Shown: positions 33,759-44,137, counted from the first letter of the stretch. The stretch is DNA of 64,000 bases from Limosilactobacillus pulli (GCF_947381555.1 NZ_CANCWQ010000003.1:1-64000), one strand, 5' to 3'. Made by a program: numbers and translations. Notes: generated from the sequence alone by a model not told the origin.

Positions 33759-34358
33759 CTAGCTTAACAAGCGCAGTCCCTGACGCAGATAGTCATCGGT
33801 CGACATTGCCGACTCCTTGCTAAGCGCTTTTTGTACCTTTTTAACCGACCGTTCGGGATAGCCCAGCGCACTCAGCGCCGCCAAGGCATCCCGCAGCTCT
33901 GGCGTTAGATCTGTATCACTGGCTGGCACATTGAAGTCCAGTGGCTCATTGGCACGCAATTGATCAATTTTATCATGCAGATCCAAGACGATTTGACCGG
34001 CCGTTTTCTTACCGATGCCGGGAAACTTAGTCAGATAGCTGACATTATCGTTGGCAATGGCATCAATTAATCCTTGATGATCAGGATTGGCCAGAATTGC
34101 CAATGCGCTTTTGGGACCAATTCCCGATACGTTGATCAGCTGCATGAAAAGCTGCTTTTCTTCAGCACTGACAAAACCATACAGGGTAATGGCATCTTCT
34201 CTGACCGCCTGATAGACAAATACCTTGACCTTGTCGCTGACGTTGACCGACCAGCGATATGGATTGGCACAGGCCAGCCGATAACCAACGCCATTAACGT
34301 CGAGCACGATATAGGTCGGTGCGGTCTGAACGATTGCTCCAGTAAGATATTCAAACAA
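33759..34358 (-). CDS. ruvA: Holliday junction DNA-binding protein RuvA
   Basis: 199 residues; the tetramer holds the four-way junction for RuvB. N-terminal OB domain (MFEYLTGAIVQTAPTYIVLD onward), two helix-hairpin-helix motifs (LINVSGIGPKSALAIL near 72-87 and LTKFPGIGKKTAGQIVLDL near 108-126) and the C-terminal RuvB-binding three-helix domain (ELRDALAALSALGYPE). TTG start with GAGGAAT upstream. Lies 56 bp after mutL. Confidence 0.97.
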   Translation of the reverse strand: MFEYLTGAIVQTAPTYIVLDVNGVGYRLACANPYRWSVNVSDKVKVFVYQAVREDAITLYGFVSAEEKQLFMQLINVSGIGPKSALAILANPDHQGLIDAIANDNVSYLTKFPGIGKKTAGQIVLDLHDKIDQLRANEPLDFNVPASDTDLTPELRDALAALSALGYPERSVKKVQKALSKESAMSTDDYLRQGLRLLS

Positions 34359-34413
34359 TTTTTATTCCTCACTTTTTAAGGTTGTTTTCATTATAGCACA
34401 CATGCGTTCGCTT

Positions 34414-36405
34414 TTAGAATGAATGGGCATCGAAATCACGCGAATAGGCCTGGTGATGATCTTGAATTCGTTTAAAGAGTTTTTCCAGATCCGTATCGGT
34501 AAAATGGATCGTTACTGGCCGACCATGTGGGCAGTTGAATGGATTTTGACACTGTGGCAGTTTTTTCAGCAGCGCTTTGGCCTGTTGATCATCCAGATAA
34601 TGATTGGCCTTAATTGCTCGTTTACAGCTCATCATCATGGCCGTTTTCAAACGAAAATGCGCGACGTTCAGTTCTGCATCATTCAAAATCCAATCAATCA
34701 TTTCTTTGGCCGTTGCCTCTTCTTGTCCCTCAACAAACCAGGTGGGATGCTCTGATAAAACAAAGCTGTTTTGCCCAAACGGTTCCAGGTTTAAGCCAAC
34801 GCCACGTAAGACGTCTAAATGCTCGCTGATCTTTAGCGCCTCAGCCGTTGAATAGCTTAAAACCATCGGCGTCAAAAAAGCCTGCTGATCATGACCGACT
34901 TCACCGATTTCATGCCGAAAACGCTCAAAATTAATCCGTTCTTGGGCTGCATGCTGATCGACCAGATACAAACCATCTGAAGCCTCTGCCAGCAAAAACG
35001 TCCCGTGATATTGCGCCAGATATTGCAGATCCGGAAAGCGCTGTTCAGCCTGACTGCCGGCATCGTCGATATCCAAGGTCAGCTCTTCGGTCTTAACGTC
35101 TGGTGAGTCCGATTGCCCAATCATAGTTGACTGATCTGATATTGACTGCTCAAATGGAGCTGCCTGCTCCTCATCTTGGTAGCGCTGATCAAAGGCCTGC
35201 AGTGCTGGTTGATTAAGATCGTCTCGTTGTTTGATTACCACTGGTTGGGCAGCCAGATGATCATCTTCTTGGGCCTTTTTTTCAACCGAGGCTGCCGCTT
35301 GAGTCGGTGCCGGTGTTGCGGCTGGCTGATAGACCGACGCCGCTTCACCAAACTGACTTGACTCTGCGCTTGACTTGGCTTTTAGCTGCTGAGCCTGAGA
35401 ACCAACGTCTGGAATCAGATTCTGATTGGCCAGGCCATGAAAGACCGCCTGTTCCAAAAGGCTGGCCAATTGTTCCTCCTTGCTCAGTCGCACCTCGCGC
35501 TTGGCTGGATGAACATTGACATCGACCAATACCGGATCCAGATCGATATTGATCACGGCAAACGGAAACCGTCCCACCATCAGCTTTGACCGATAGCCGG
35601 CAATAATTGCCTTGGTTAGTGCGTAACTGCGTACATAGCGATGATTGATCGTTAGCGTGATGTGACTTCGCTGCGCTCGCGTCAGCTCTGGCTTTGAGAT
35701 ATAACCGGAGATGCTGAAGTCGGGATTTTCACCATGAATCGGAATCATCATGCGACCAACGTTGACCCCATCGATAGCTGCAATCACTTGCTGCAGCTTA
35801 CCGTTGCCGGCAGAACGAAATACTTCTCGGCCATCATGCGTAAACGAGATGGCTACAGCTGGATTAGCCAGAGCCAGCCGATTAACGATGTCGATCAAGT
35901 GACTCAGCTCGGTTTTAGGCGACTTTAGATACTTCAAGCGGGCTGGCGTATTGTAAAACAGCTCCGTCACCAGAATATCCGTTCCTTTCCGTGCAATAGC
36001 CGGCTTCAGCGCTTTTTCCTCGCCGCCGCGAATATGATAAGACGTTCCTTCCTGCCCCGATACCGCCGTTGTCATGATTACATCAGCAACCGAAGCAATA
36101 CTTGGCAGCGCTTCGCCACGAAAGCCCATTGTCTGAACACGAAATAGATCGCCAGCCGTTTCAATCTTGCTGGTAGCGTGACGCTTAAAAGCCATTGGCA
36201 CGTCACTTCTGGCAATTCCATCGCCATCATCGATCACGCGAATACTGCCCAGTCCCGACTCGGTTACCACAACGTCGATACGCTGACTGTGAGCATCCAA
36301 AGAATTTTCGACCAGTTCTTTGACGATCGATGAAGGTCGCTCAATTACCTCACCGGCTGCAATCTGATTAGCCAATACGCTGCTTAATTGATGAATTTTT
36401 CCCAT
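34414..36405 (-). CDS. mutL: DNA mismatch repair protein MutL
   Basis: 663 residues. GHKL ATPase domain: ANQIAAGEVIERPSSIVKELVENSLDA (about 10-37), RVIDDGDGI (about 55-63) and GFRGEALPSI (about 93-102). A variable, Gln/Ser/Ala-rich linker spans about 330-430. The C-terminal domain has the endonuclease metal motif DQHAAQERINFE (near 483-494) and CPHGRPVTIHF near 627, so it should be a nicking-competent MutL as expected in a species without MutH. Directly follows mutS (11 bp). Confidence 0.97.
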   Translation of the reverse strand: MGKIHQLSSVLANQIAAGEVIERPSSIVKELVENSLDAHSQRIDVVVTESGLGSIRVIDDGDGIARSDVPMAFKRHATSKIETAGDLFRVQTMGFRGEALPSIASVADVIMTTAVSGQEGTSYHIRGGEEKALKPAIARKGTDILVTELFYNTPARLKYLKSPKTELSHLIDIVNRLALANPAVAISFTHDGREVFRSAGNGKLQQVIAAIDGVNVGRMMIPIHGENPDFSISGYISKPELTRAQRSHITLTINHRYVRSYALTKAIIAGYRSKLMVGRFPFAVINIDLDPVLVDVNVHPAKREVRLSKEEQLASLLEQAVFHGLANQNLIPDVGSQAQQLKAKSSAESSQFGEAASVYQPAATPAPTQAAASVEKKAQEDDHLAAQPVVIKQRDDLNQPALQAFDQRYQDEEQAAPFEQSISDQSTMIGQSDSPDVKTEELTLDIDDAGSQAEQRFPDLQYLAQYHGTFLLAEASDGLYLVDQHAAQERINFERFRHEIGEVGHDQQAFLTPMVLSYSTAEALKISEHLDVLRGVGLNLEPFGQNSFVLSEHPTWFVEGQEEATAKEMIDWILNDAELNVAHFRLKTAMMMSCKRAIKANHYLDDQQAKALLKKLPQCQNPFNCPHGRPVTIHFTDTDLEKLFKRIQDHHQAYSRDFDAHSF

Positions 36406-36416
36406 TAAGTCTCAAC

Positions 36417-39107
36417 TCACTTTTGTTTTGCCAGTCTGGTCTGCCATTCATAAACCTGATTCATGATTTCCATTGGCGTCATCCCCATCAGATTCAGATT
36501 CTTAAGCTGGCGAATCACCTTTTCTTCCAGACCCGCAAGCGATTTTTTAACTGCTGGCGCTGGAGCAAACAGTTCTAATTGACCGTCGGGTTCTGAGACA
36601 AGCGGTGCCGGAAACGTTTTTTCAGCTACGGCATTGACTGGCGCAGCTGATGATTCAACGCTTGGTGCCGTATCGACTGCAGTCGCTTTTTGTGCTTGTG
36701 CTTCAGTCGGATTCAGCGCAGTCAGCTTGATCTCGTCTTGACTCTCCAACTGACTGAGAATCTGGGCAGCACGTTTTAACAGATCAGTCGGCATCCCAGC
36801 CAGCTTGGCAACATGAATCCCATACGACTTGTCGGCAGGACCGTCTTCAATCTTATGCAAAAAGACCAGCTCGCCATTTTCCTCAGTGGCACCTACATGA
36901 ACGTTGTGCAGATGATTTAATGTCTGCTCCAGATCGGTCAGTTCGTGATAGTGCGTAGAAAAAAGCGTCTTAGCGCCGATATGATCATGAACGTATTCAA
37001 TGATCGCTTGAGCCAGTGCCATTCCATCATAAGTTGCCGTTCCCCGCCCAATCTCGTCAAACAGAATCAAACTATTGGCAGTAGCGTGCTGCAAGGCATT
37101 GTTGGCTTCCATCATCTCGACCATAAACGTACTTTCGCCCGCAATCAGGTCATCAGCTGCACCGATTCGCGTAAAGATCTGATCGAAAATCGGCAGATCT
37201 GCCTGGTCAGCCGGTACAAAACAGCCCATCTGCGCCATCACCGCCGTTAAGGCCAATTGGCGCATATACGTGCTTTTACCCGACATATTGGGCCCGGTAA
37301 TCAACAGAATTGAAGTCTTTGGATCCATCAAAACGTCATTGGGGACGTATTTTTGATAGCCCATTACTTTTTCAACTACTGGATGGCGACCGTTTTTAAT
37401 TATCAAACGATGCTCCTGGTTTAGTTTTGGTCGTACAAAATGATAGTCCTCACTCACCACGGCAAAGCTCTGCAGCACATCCAGTTCCGATAATGCCTTA
37501 GCCAGTGACTGCAGGCGATTGATTGCCTGTTTGACGGTTTCGCGCACGCCAACGAACAAGTCGTATTCCAGGGCCGTTGATTTTTCCTGTGCGCCTAAAA
37601 TCAAGGCTTCTTTTTCCTTTAGCTCCGGCGTGCTGAAGCGCTCAGCGTTCGTCAGCGTCTGCTTGCGTTCATAACGATCGGTTGGCAGCTTGCTCAAATT
37701 AGCCTTGGTAACTTCGATATAGTAGCCAAAGACATGGTTGTAGCCAATCTTAAGGTTGCTGATACCGGTTGCCTCACGCTCTTTAGCCTGCAGCTGAGCA
37801 ATCCATTGCTTGCCGTTGTCCATAGCATCACGATATTGGTCTAACTGATCATTGTATCCGGATTTGATTACGCCGCCATCTGTTACCGAGATCGGCGGTT
37901 CTTCAGCAATTGCGCGCTGAATCAGATCAGCAATATCTGCCAGTGGATCCAGCTTGGCTACCAGATCGTCAAAAACCGGTGCATCCAGCGTTTCTAAGAT
38001 ATATTTAATCTTTGGTACCCGCAAAAGCGAGGTCTTTAATTGAATCAAGTCACGGCCATTTACGCTGCCATAGGCTACTCGACCGGCTAGACGCTCCAGA
38101 TCGTATACCTGAGTCAGTTCCTGCTGCAGATTGCTTCTTTCAAAATAGTTGTCAAGCAGTACCTGAACCTTGTCTTGCCGCTGAACGATCTGCTCTTGGT
38201 CAATCAATGGCCGATCCAGCCAGCGTTTGAGCAGTCGACTACCCATTGCCGTCTTGGTTTCATCCAAAAGCCAGGCCAAGGTTCCTTGACGCTTGCCACT
38301 GCGCATATTGGTCATTAATTCCAGATTGGTCTTAGAATAATGATCGATCTTCATATATGAGCTTGGCTGATATGAAATAGCTTTTTGCAGATGATCAAGC
38401 GAGCGTTTTTGCGTTGTCAGCAGATAAGAGACCAGCTGAGCCACGACCTGCTTTTCACCTGCTTGCTCCAGATCTTGGGTTAAATAGCTGACTTCAGCAT
38501 TTTTTAAGATTTCGGGCTGTTTTGAAAGCAGAATGTTGCGCTTGGTCAATTGCTGCTTAAGTCCATCAACCAATGAGTCGTCAACGACAATTTCCTTGGT
38601 TTGCAGATTGATCAATTCGTTAAGTGCTGCATTGCTCCCTTGCAGCGTGGTCGTTTTTAATTCACCGGTTGCCAAATCGGCATAAGCCAACTCAAAAGTC
38701 TGATCCTGCTGTCTTAAAGCAGCCAGGTAGTTATTGCTGCGGGCTGCATCCCCACTTTGATCCATCTGCGTTCCTGGCGTAATCAAACGCGTCACGGCAC
38801 GCTTGACCATTCCCTTGGCTTTTTTGGGATCCTCCATTTGTTCACAGATTGCTACCTTATAGCCCTTTTCAATTAAAATATCGACATAGCCATCAACCGC
38901 CTTATGGGGAACGCCACACATCGGAATCGGGTTGGCAGCACTGTGATTGCGCGTCGTCAGCGTCAATTCAAGGATTTGCGCGCCTTTGACCGCATCATCA
39001 TTAAACAGTTCATAAAAATCGCCTAATCGATAAAACAAAAAAGCATCTGGATATTGGTCTTTAACTTGTTGGTATTGTGCCATCATTGGCGTAAGCTTTT
39101 TAGCCAA
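36417..39107 (-). CDS. mutS: DNA mismatch repair protein MutS
   Basis: 896 residues. The mismatch-reading motif GDFYELFNDDA (Phe-x-Glu; about residues 29-39) is at the N-terminus, and the ATPase domain carries Walker A TGPNMSGKSTY (near 612) and Walker B LILFDEIGRGTATYDG (near 688). A Pro/Ala/Ser-rich linker (about 800-850) joins a beta-clamp-like QLELFAP motif and the C-terminal dimerisation helices. Start TTG 39107 behind AGGTGA. Pairs with mutL for methyl-independent mismatch repair. Confidence 0.97.
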   Translation of the reverse strand: MAKKLTPMMAQYQQVKDQYPDAFLFYRLGDFYELFNDDAVKGAQILELTLTTRNHSAANPIPMCGVPHKAVDGYVDILIEKGYKVAICEQMEDPKKAKGMVKRAVTRLITPGTQMDQSGDAARSNNYLAALRQQDQTFELAYADLATGELKTTTLQGSNAALNELINLQTKEIVVDDSLVDGLKQQLTKRNILLSKQPEILKNAEVSYLTQDLEQAGEKQVVAQLVSYLLTTQKRSLDHLQKAISYQPSSYMKIDHYSKTNLELMTNMRSGKRQGTLAWLLDETKTAMGSRLLKRWLDRPLIDQEQIVQRQDKVQVLLDNYFERSNLQQELTQVYDLERLAGRVAYGSVNGRDLIQLKTSLLRVPKIKYILETLDAPVFDDLVAKLDPLADIADLIQRAIAEEPPISVTDGGVIKSGYNDQLDQYRDAMDNGKQWIAQLQAKEREATGISNLKIGYNHVFGYYIEVTKANLSKLPTDRYERKQTLTNAERFSTPELKEKEALILGAQEKSTALEYDLFVGVRETVKQAINRLQSLAKALSELDVLQSFAVVSEDYHFVRPKLNQEHRLIIKNGRHPVVEKVMGYQKYVPNDVLMDPKTSILLITGPNMSGKSTYMRQLALTAVMAQMGCFVPADQADLPIFDQIFTRIGAADDLIAGESTFMVEMMEANNALQHATANSLILFDEIGRGTATYDGMALAQAIIEYVHDHIGAKTLFSTHYHELTDLEQTLNHLHNVHVGATEENGELVFLHKIEDGPADKSYGIHVAKLAGMPTDLLKRAAQILSQLESQDEIKLTALNPTEAQAQKATAVDTAPSVESSAAPVNAVAEKTFPAPLVSEPDGQLELFAPAPAVKKSLAGLEEKVIRQLKNLNLMGMTPMEIMNQVYEWQTRLAKQK

Positions 39108-39164
39108 AAATTTTCACCTGCTTATCTTTGATTTCTTAATTTTAATGACTTTGCGTCTAAAACG

Positions 39165-39203
39165 CAAAACAGGGACTGAAGAACCGCTTCTCCAATCCCT
39201 ATT
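39165..39203 (-). terminator. rny terminator
   Basis: On the complement AGGGATTGGAGAA and TTCTTCAGTCCCT form an imperfect hairpin followed by GTTTTGCG, right after the rny stop. Confidence 0.65.
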
Positions 39204-39205
39204 TA

Positions 39206-40765
39206 CTATTTGGCATAATCGACGGCCCGTACTTCACGAATAACCGTAACCTTGATATGGCCAGGATATTCAAGCTGTCCTTCGATTTCCTTTTTAATAT
39301 CATGTGCCAGAGCCGTTGCCTGTAAGTCGGTAATCTTATCTGGCTTGACGATTACACGAACCTCACGACCAGCTTGGATGGCATAGCTGTGATCGACGCC
39401 CGAATTACGGTTGGCGATCTCTTCTAGTTTCTTGAGCCGTTGAATGTATTGCTCAAGTGACTCGCTGCGTGCACCTGGACGAGCACCTGAAATTGCATCG
39501 GCAGCTTGAACCAATACGGCAATGATTGACTCTGCCGGTACGTCGCCGTGGTGCGATGCAATTGTGTTGATTACAACCGGATTTTCTTTATACTTGCGAG
39601 TCAACTCGACCCCCAATTCGACATGTGAGCCATCAACCTCATGGTCAACAGCTTTACCGATATCATGCAATAAACCAGCGCGTTTCGCTAGGGTAACGTC
39701 TTCGCCCAGCTCGGCAGCCATAATTCCTGCCAGCTTGGCAACTTCAATTGAATGGTCCAAAACATTTTGGCCATAGCTAGTCCGATACTTCATCCGACCA
39801 ATCGTCTTGATCAGATCTGGATGCATTGCATGCAGTCCCAGATCAAACACGGTCTGCTCACCAGTTTCACGCAGTTGAGCATCCATATCCTTACGGGCTT
39901 TTTCAACTGCTTCTTCGATTCTGGCTGGATGAATGCGACCATCTTGGATCAGACGCTCTAAAGCCATCTTGGCAATTTCACGCCGCACCGGATCAAAACC
40001 GCTTAAAACGACTGCCTGTGGCGTATCGTCGATAATCAGATCGATGCCGGTTAAAGTTTCCAAAGTACGAATGTTGCGTCCCTCACGTCCGATGATACGA
40101 CCCTTCATATCATCATTTGGCAAGGTAACAACGGAAACCGTTGCTTCTGAAACCGTGTCGGCAGCACTACGCTGAATAGCTTCCACAATCAGCTGCTTGG
40201 CCTTTTTATCAGCCGTCAGTTCTGCCGCCTGCTCACTATCACGGATCATGACTTCTCGTTCCGTCTTCAATTCATTCTTGATCTGCTTCAAAAGCAGCTC
40301 TTTGGCATCTTCATGCGACATCTGAGCTACTTTTTCCAGTTCAGCCTGACGCTGTTCAATCAATTGCGTTACATGTTGTTGACTTTTTTGAATCTGCTCA
40401 TTCCTTTGATCCAGCTTGCGTTCGCGGGAACTGACTGCATTTTCTCTTTTTTCAAGGGCATTATCCTTGCGATCAAGCGTGGTTTCGCGCTGCAGCATGC
40501 GGTCCTCTTGACGCTGAACCTCATCCCGGCGCTTTTTCAGCTCTTGTTCCACGCTTTCCCGATATCTGTGACTTTCTTCTTTAGCCTCTAAAACAGCTTC
40601 TTTTTTGGCCGTCGCAGCATCTTTTTTCGCAGCAGCGATAATTCCCTCGGCGCTATTGTGCGCCTGTGCAATTTGTTTCTCATAAGAGACTTTTCGAATT
40701 ACATAGCCGACAATAATACCGACAACCATAGCGAGCGCGGCGATTAACAAGCCGAAAGCACTCAT
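39206..40765 (-). CDS. rny: Ribonuclease Y
   Basis: 519 residues. An N-terminal membrane anchor (about 3-22), a long coiled coil (about 25-200), the KH domain (VVTLPNDDMKGRIIGREGRNIRTLE, near 212-236) and an HD domain with HD dyad LLHDIGKAVDHE (near 368-379) and the later HHGD. Membrane-bound endoribonuclease that starts mRNA decay in Firmicutes. GGAGGTGAAA precedes the ATG. Preceded by about 210 bp without a gene that holds the recA terminator and presumably the rny promoter. Confidence 0.97.
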   Translation of the reverse strand: MSAFGLLIAALAMVVGIIVGYVIRKVSYEKQIAQAHNSAEGIIAAAKKDAATAKKEAVLEAKEESHRYRESVEQELKKRRDEVQRQEDRMLQRETTLDRKDNALEKRENAVSSRERKLDQRNEQIQKSQQHVTQLIEQRQAELEKVAQMSHEDAKELLLKQIKNELKTEREVMIRDSEQAAELTADKKAKQLIVEAIQRSAADTVSEATVSVVTLPNDDMKGRIIGREGRNIRTLETLTGIDLIIDDTPQAVVLSGFDPVRREIAKMALERLIQDGRIHPARIEEAVEKARKDMDAQLRETGEQTVFDLGLHAMHPDLIKTIGRMKYRTSYGQNVLDHSIEVAKLAGIMAAELGEDVTLAKRAGLLHDIGKAVDHEVDGSHVELGVELTRKYKENPVVINTIASHHGDVPAESIIAVLVQAADAISGARPGARSESLEQYIQRLKKLEEIANRNSGVDHSYAIQAGREVRVIVKPDKITDLQATALAHDIKKEIEGQLEYPGHIKVTVIREVRAVDYAK

Positions 40766-40932
40766 CGTTTCACCTCCGCATCAACTATTTTATGTTGTTG
40801 GTTGAATTAACAATTAATTAATAGTGAACAAATGAAAATTTGCACACAAAGTAATTTTAATCGTGCTTAAGAATGGTGTCAACAATTCGAGTTAAACAAA
40901 TCCTAATGTCTTGACAAAGATTGTTCAAATCT

Positions 40933-40972
40933 AAATAAAACCCAGGCCAATCATTATCAGACCTGAGTTTTA
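40933..40972 (-). terminator. recA terminator
   Basis: On the complement AAAACTCAGGTC and GGCCTGGGTTTTATTT pair across TGATAATGATT, just after the recA stop. Confidence 0.75.
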
Positions 40973-40976
40973 TGAA

Positions 40977-42071
40977 TTATTTTTCTTTGGTTTCAGTTGC
41001 CATATCCAGGCTTTCTTGCTGTGGTTTCTTGTCCTTGGCAGTGTCTTTTTCGCTGTTGGCAGCTGCCGTTAATGAAGCATCCGGTTCCATGCCATAGGCC
41101 ACTCGAACCTTATTGGTCAGCTCAGCCATCGCTTCTGGATGTTCTTCAAACCACTTTTTGGCGTTCTCACGACCTTGACCAATTCGCTCATTGCCGTAGG
41201 AATACCATGCGCCACTCTTTTTAACCAGATCTTTTTCAACGGCCATATCCAAAACCTCACCCGTCTTAGAGATTCCCTGACCGTACATGATGTCGACCTC
41301 AGCCTTTCTAAATGGCGGTGCAACCTTATTTTTGACGACCTTAATCTTGGCACGGTTACCGATTACCTCGGTTCCATCTTTTAGCTGCTCACCACGCCGA
41401 ATCTCCATTCGAATCGTGGAGTAGAATTTAAGGGCTCGGCCACCCGGCGTCGTTTCTGGATTCCCAAACATCACACCGACTTTTTCACGAATCTGATTGA
41501 TAAAGATGGCAATCGTCTTGGTCTTATTAATCTCACCAGAAAGCTTCCGCAAAGCCTGCGACATCAGACGTGCCTGCAGACCAACGTGAGTATCACCCAT
41601 CTCACCTTCAATTTCGGCTCGTGGAACCAGTGCGGCTACTGAGTCGACAATAACGATGTCGACCGCCCCACTGGCAATCAAGGCATCCGCAATCTCCAGT
41701 CCCTCTTCACCGGTATCGGGCTGAGAGAGCAACAGATCCTTGACATTAACCCCCAATGCCTGAGCATATTGAGGATCCAATGCGTTTTCGGCATCAATGT
41801 AGGCTGCCGTACCGCCGCGTTTTTGCACTTCAGCAACGGCATGCAGCGCTACCGTCGTCTTACCAGAACTTTCTGGACCATACATTTCAATGATTCGGCC
41901 ACGTGGATAGCCACCTACCCCCAATGCCTCGTCAATTGCCAATGAGCCACTGGAGACCGTTGCAATCTTGGTGTCGGCAGCATCGCCCATTCGCATGATG
42001 GAACCCTTACCGAAGTTTTTTTCGATCTTGCGCAGTGCATTTTCCAGCGCTGCCTGTCGTTGATCAGCCAA
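40977..42071 (-). CDS. recA: Recombinase RecA
   Basis: 364 residues, complete. Walker A GPESSGKTT (near 65-73), YIDAENALDP (near 91-100), Walker B VDIVIVDSVAAL (near 137-148), L1/L2 loops with GVMFGNPETTPGGRALKFYST (near 196-216). The variable Lys/Asp-rich C-terminal tail is about 35 residues. Start TTG 42071 behind GGAGGAAAACATT, as usual for this gene in lactobacilli. No obvious LexA/DinR box was recognised in the short gap to cinA, from which it is probably co-transcribed. Confidence 0.98.
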   Translation of the reverse strand: MADQRQAALENALRKIEKNFGKGSIMRMGDAADTKIATVSSGSLAIDEALGVGGYPRGRIIEMYGPESSGKTTVALHAVAEVQKRGGTAAYIDAENALDPQYAQALGVNVKDLLLSQPDTGEEGLEIADALIASGAVDIVIVDSVAALVPRAEIEGEMGDTHVGLQARLMSQALRKLSGEINKTKTIAIFINQIREKVGVMFGNPETTPGGRALKFYSTIRMEIRRGEQLKDGTEVIGNRAKIKVVKNKVAPPFRKAEVDIMYGQGISKTGEVLDMAVEKDLVKKSGAWYSYGNERIGQGRENAKKWFEEHPEAMAELTNKVRVAYGMEPDASLTAAANSEKDTAKDKKPQQESLDMATETKEK

Positions 42072-42152
42072 AATGTTTTCCTCCTTATGTCCGAAGTTGT
42101 CTGTAACTATCTTATCAGTAATCGAGGGTAAAAGACAAGCAAAAAGTGAACA

Positions 42153-43418
42153 TTAGTTCGTTTTATTTTGCAGTGCCCAGTAGACGTACAATAATCCCAT
42201 TTGAACACTGCGCTGCCGAATCCATTGGCGCGTTGCCATTTTCGGTGACAGATGCAGCAGCCTGGTCTGAGTTGGCTGACCTTTGATTGCAATCCCGATC
42301 CAAACCGTCCCTGCCGGCTGGTTTTCCAAAGCATCGGGACCCGCAACACCGGTAAACGAGACCCCGACTTTCGCATTCATCTTTTGTTGACAGCCTTCAG
42401 CCATTGCCTTAGCGGTTTGAGCACTGACAACACCATACCGATCGATAATGCTTGGAGAAACGCCCAGCAGCTGTTCCTTAGCCTGAGCAGCATAGGTTAC
42501 AAAACCACCATTAAAGACTTTCGAGGCGCCTGGTACGCTGCAGATCGTACTCTGGAACATGCCACCCGTTAAGCTTTCGGCACTGGTGATCGTCCAGTGA
42601 TGCTCCTGGAGTAATTTGACAACCTGTGCAGCCAGCGTGACATGCTCGCCAATCCCAAAACAGTATTGGCCAAGTTGTTTAAAAATTGCCTGTTCAGCGG
42701 CCGTTAGTCGCAAAAGTGCCTGATCTTCAGTGACATCATGAATCGTCAGTCGTACCTGAATCTCACCAGGTTGAACGTATGAGGTTGCTAAGACGCCATC
42801 AATCCTGGCATCGACCAATATCTGATTAATCTCATCCATCAAAAGCGATTCTGGTTGGCCCAAAAAATGCAGATTGTGGCCGTAAATAGCCCGCCCGCTG
42901 CCAAATTGCTGCTTTAAAAGCGGTATGAGACTTTGCGTGACCATTGGCTTGAATTCACGTGGTGGTCCTGGCAAAACGACATAGGTGTGATCTTGATGAT
43001 TCAAATAGGCCCCAATTGCCATGCCGGTTGGATTGGATAACGGTTGGCCCCCTTTTAGATAGTAGGCCATTTTAATATTTTCTGGCGTCATTTGCGTCTG
43101 TCGGGCTGTAAAATCAGCTTGAATTTTTTGCCACTGATTATCATCTAAAGCTAATTCAACACCAATTGCCTTTGCCGTACTGGCCATGGTCTGATCATCA
43201 GGCGTTGGTCCCAGACCGCCGCAGACAAAGATCAGCTGAGCCCGCTTTTGTGCCTGTCTGATGGCTGCTTGAATGTGCTTGGGATCATCATCAGTCGTCG
43301 TCTGCCAATATGCATTTATATCGAGCCGTCGCAATTGATCAGCCAAAAAGCGGGCATTGGTATTGACAATCTGCCCCAAGATAATTTCGGTTCCGATTGA
43401 GATAATTTCTGCTTCCAT
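42153..43418 (-). CDS. cinA: CinA family competence/damage-inducible protein
   Basis: 421 residues with the two usual domains: N-terminal MoaB/MogA-like (MEAEIISIGTEIILGQIVNTNARFLA, FVCGGLGPTPDDQT near 84) and C-terminal nicotinamide-nucleotide amidohydrolase (PncC) (SAESLTGGMFQSTICSVPGAS near 283 and VSFTGVAGPDA near 355). The protein repairs or recycles pyridine nucleotides, and is often co-transcribed with recA during competence. GGGGGATGAC precedes the ATG. Confidence 0.95.
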   Translation of the reverse strand: MEAEIISIGTEIILGQIVNTNARFLADQLRRLDINAYWQTTTDDDPKHIQAAIRQAQKRAQLIFVCGGLGPTPDDQTMASTAKAIGVELALDDNQWQKIQADFTARQTQMTPENIKMAYYLKGGQPLSNPTGMAIGAYLNHQDHTYVVLPGPPREFKPMVTQSLIPLLKQQFGSGRAIYGHNLHFLGQPESLLMDEINQILVDARIDGVLATSYVQPGEIQVRLTIHDVTEDQALLRLTAAEQAIFKQLGQYCFGIGEHVTLAAQVVKLLQEHHWTITSAESLTGGMFQSTICSVPGASKVFNGGFVTYAAQAKEQLLGVSPSIIDRYGVVSAQTAKAMAEGCQQKMNAKVGVSFTGVAGPDALENQPAGTVWIGIAIKGQPTQTRLLHLSPKMATRQWIRQRSVQMGLLYVYWALQNKTN

Positions 43419-43473
43419 AAGTCATCCCCCTCAACTTAATATATGCCGATTATCGGCTAATGCATTTAAAAAA

Positions 43474-43522
43474 TCAAAAAAAGCAGCCGCTAAAGCTCAT
43501 TTGCCTTAGAAGACTGCTTCTT
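43474..43522 (-). terminator. pgsA terminator
   Basis: On the complement GCAGTCTTCTAAGGC and GCTTTAGCGGCTGC form an imperfect 14-bp stem followed by TTTTTTTGATTT. It separates the ymfF-pgsA group from cinA-recA. Confidence 0.75.
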
Positions 43523-43527
43523 TGCTT

Positions 43528-44112
43528 TTATTTAAAACCATCCGCAAAAACGCCCCGCCCCTTAACGAAGTAGTCGATTCCTGAGTAAATCGTAAAGAAC
43601 AGGCAGATGTAGAGCATGATCTGGCCAAATGGAATATTCCAAATGGCAAAGATCACATTATGCATCAACAAGAAGATAATAGCGATAAACTGCGTAGTCG
43701 TCTTGATCTTGCCTGGCATCTTGGCAGCCAATACCGTCCCGTTTTGCTCAACCAAAAGCAATCGTAATCCCGTTACCGAAAGCTCACGCCAGATAATGAT
43801 AGTCGTTACCCAAGAAGGTACAACGCCTTGACCAGTCAAAACGATAAATGCCGTCATGACCAGCAGCTTGTCAGCCAATGGATCTGCAAACTTACCAAAA
43901 TTGGTTACCAAATGATCGCGCCGCGCAATCCGACCATCTAGATTATCGGTAATCGTAGCTGCGATAAATAAAATTGCCGCAATCAGTTCGGCAACCGGAA
44001 TCGTGGCACCCCAAAAAGTTACGCTTCCCCAGCCAAATGGTACGACCATTAAGATTAAGAAAAACGGAATAATAATCAGCCGGACGATGGTTAATTTGTT
44101 TGGTAGATTCAA
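43528..44112 (-). CDS. pgsA: CDP-diacylglycerol-glycerol-3-phosphate phosphatidyltransferase
   Basis: 194 residues, an integral membrane enzyme making phosphatidylglycerol phosphate, precursor of the main anionic lipid. The CDP-alcohol phosphotransferase motif is intact as DNLDGRIARRDHLVTNFGKFADPLADK (residues about 57-84), with Asp, Asp-Gly, Ala-Arg, Gly, Asp and Asp in register. About five membrane segments. TTG start behind GGGGGAAG, 26 bp after the RodZ-like gene. Confidence 0.96.
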   Translation of the reverse strand: MNLPNKLTIVRLIIIPFFLILMVVPFGWGSVTFWGATIPVAELIAAILFIAATITDNLDGRIARRDHLVTNFGKFADPLADKLLVMTAFIVLTGQGVVPSWVTTIIIWRELSVTGLRLLLVEQNGTVLAAKMPGKIKTTTQFIAIIFLLMHNVIFAIWNIPFGQIMLYICLFFTIYSGIDYFVKGRGVFADGFK

Positions 44113-44137
44113 CGAAACTTCCCCCTATTTGATTGAA

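Noticed and set aside
34423..34755. Open frames of 80-180 codons opposite mutL, recA, valS and the helicase gene
   Set aside because: These are antisense shadows of long conserved genes, without ribosome sites or recognisable domains.
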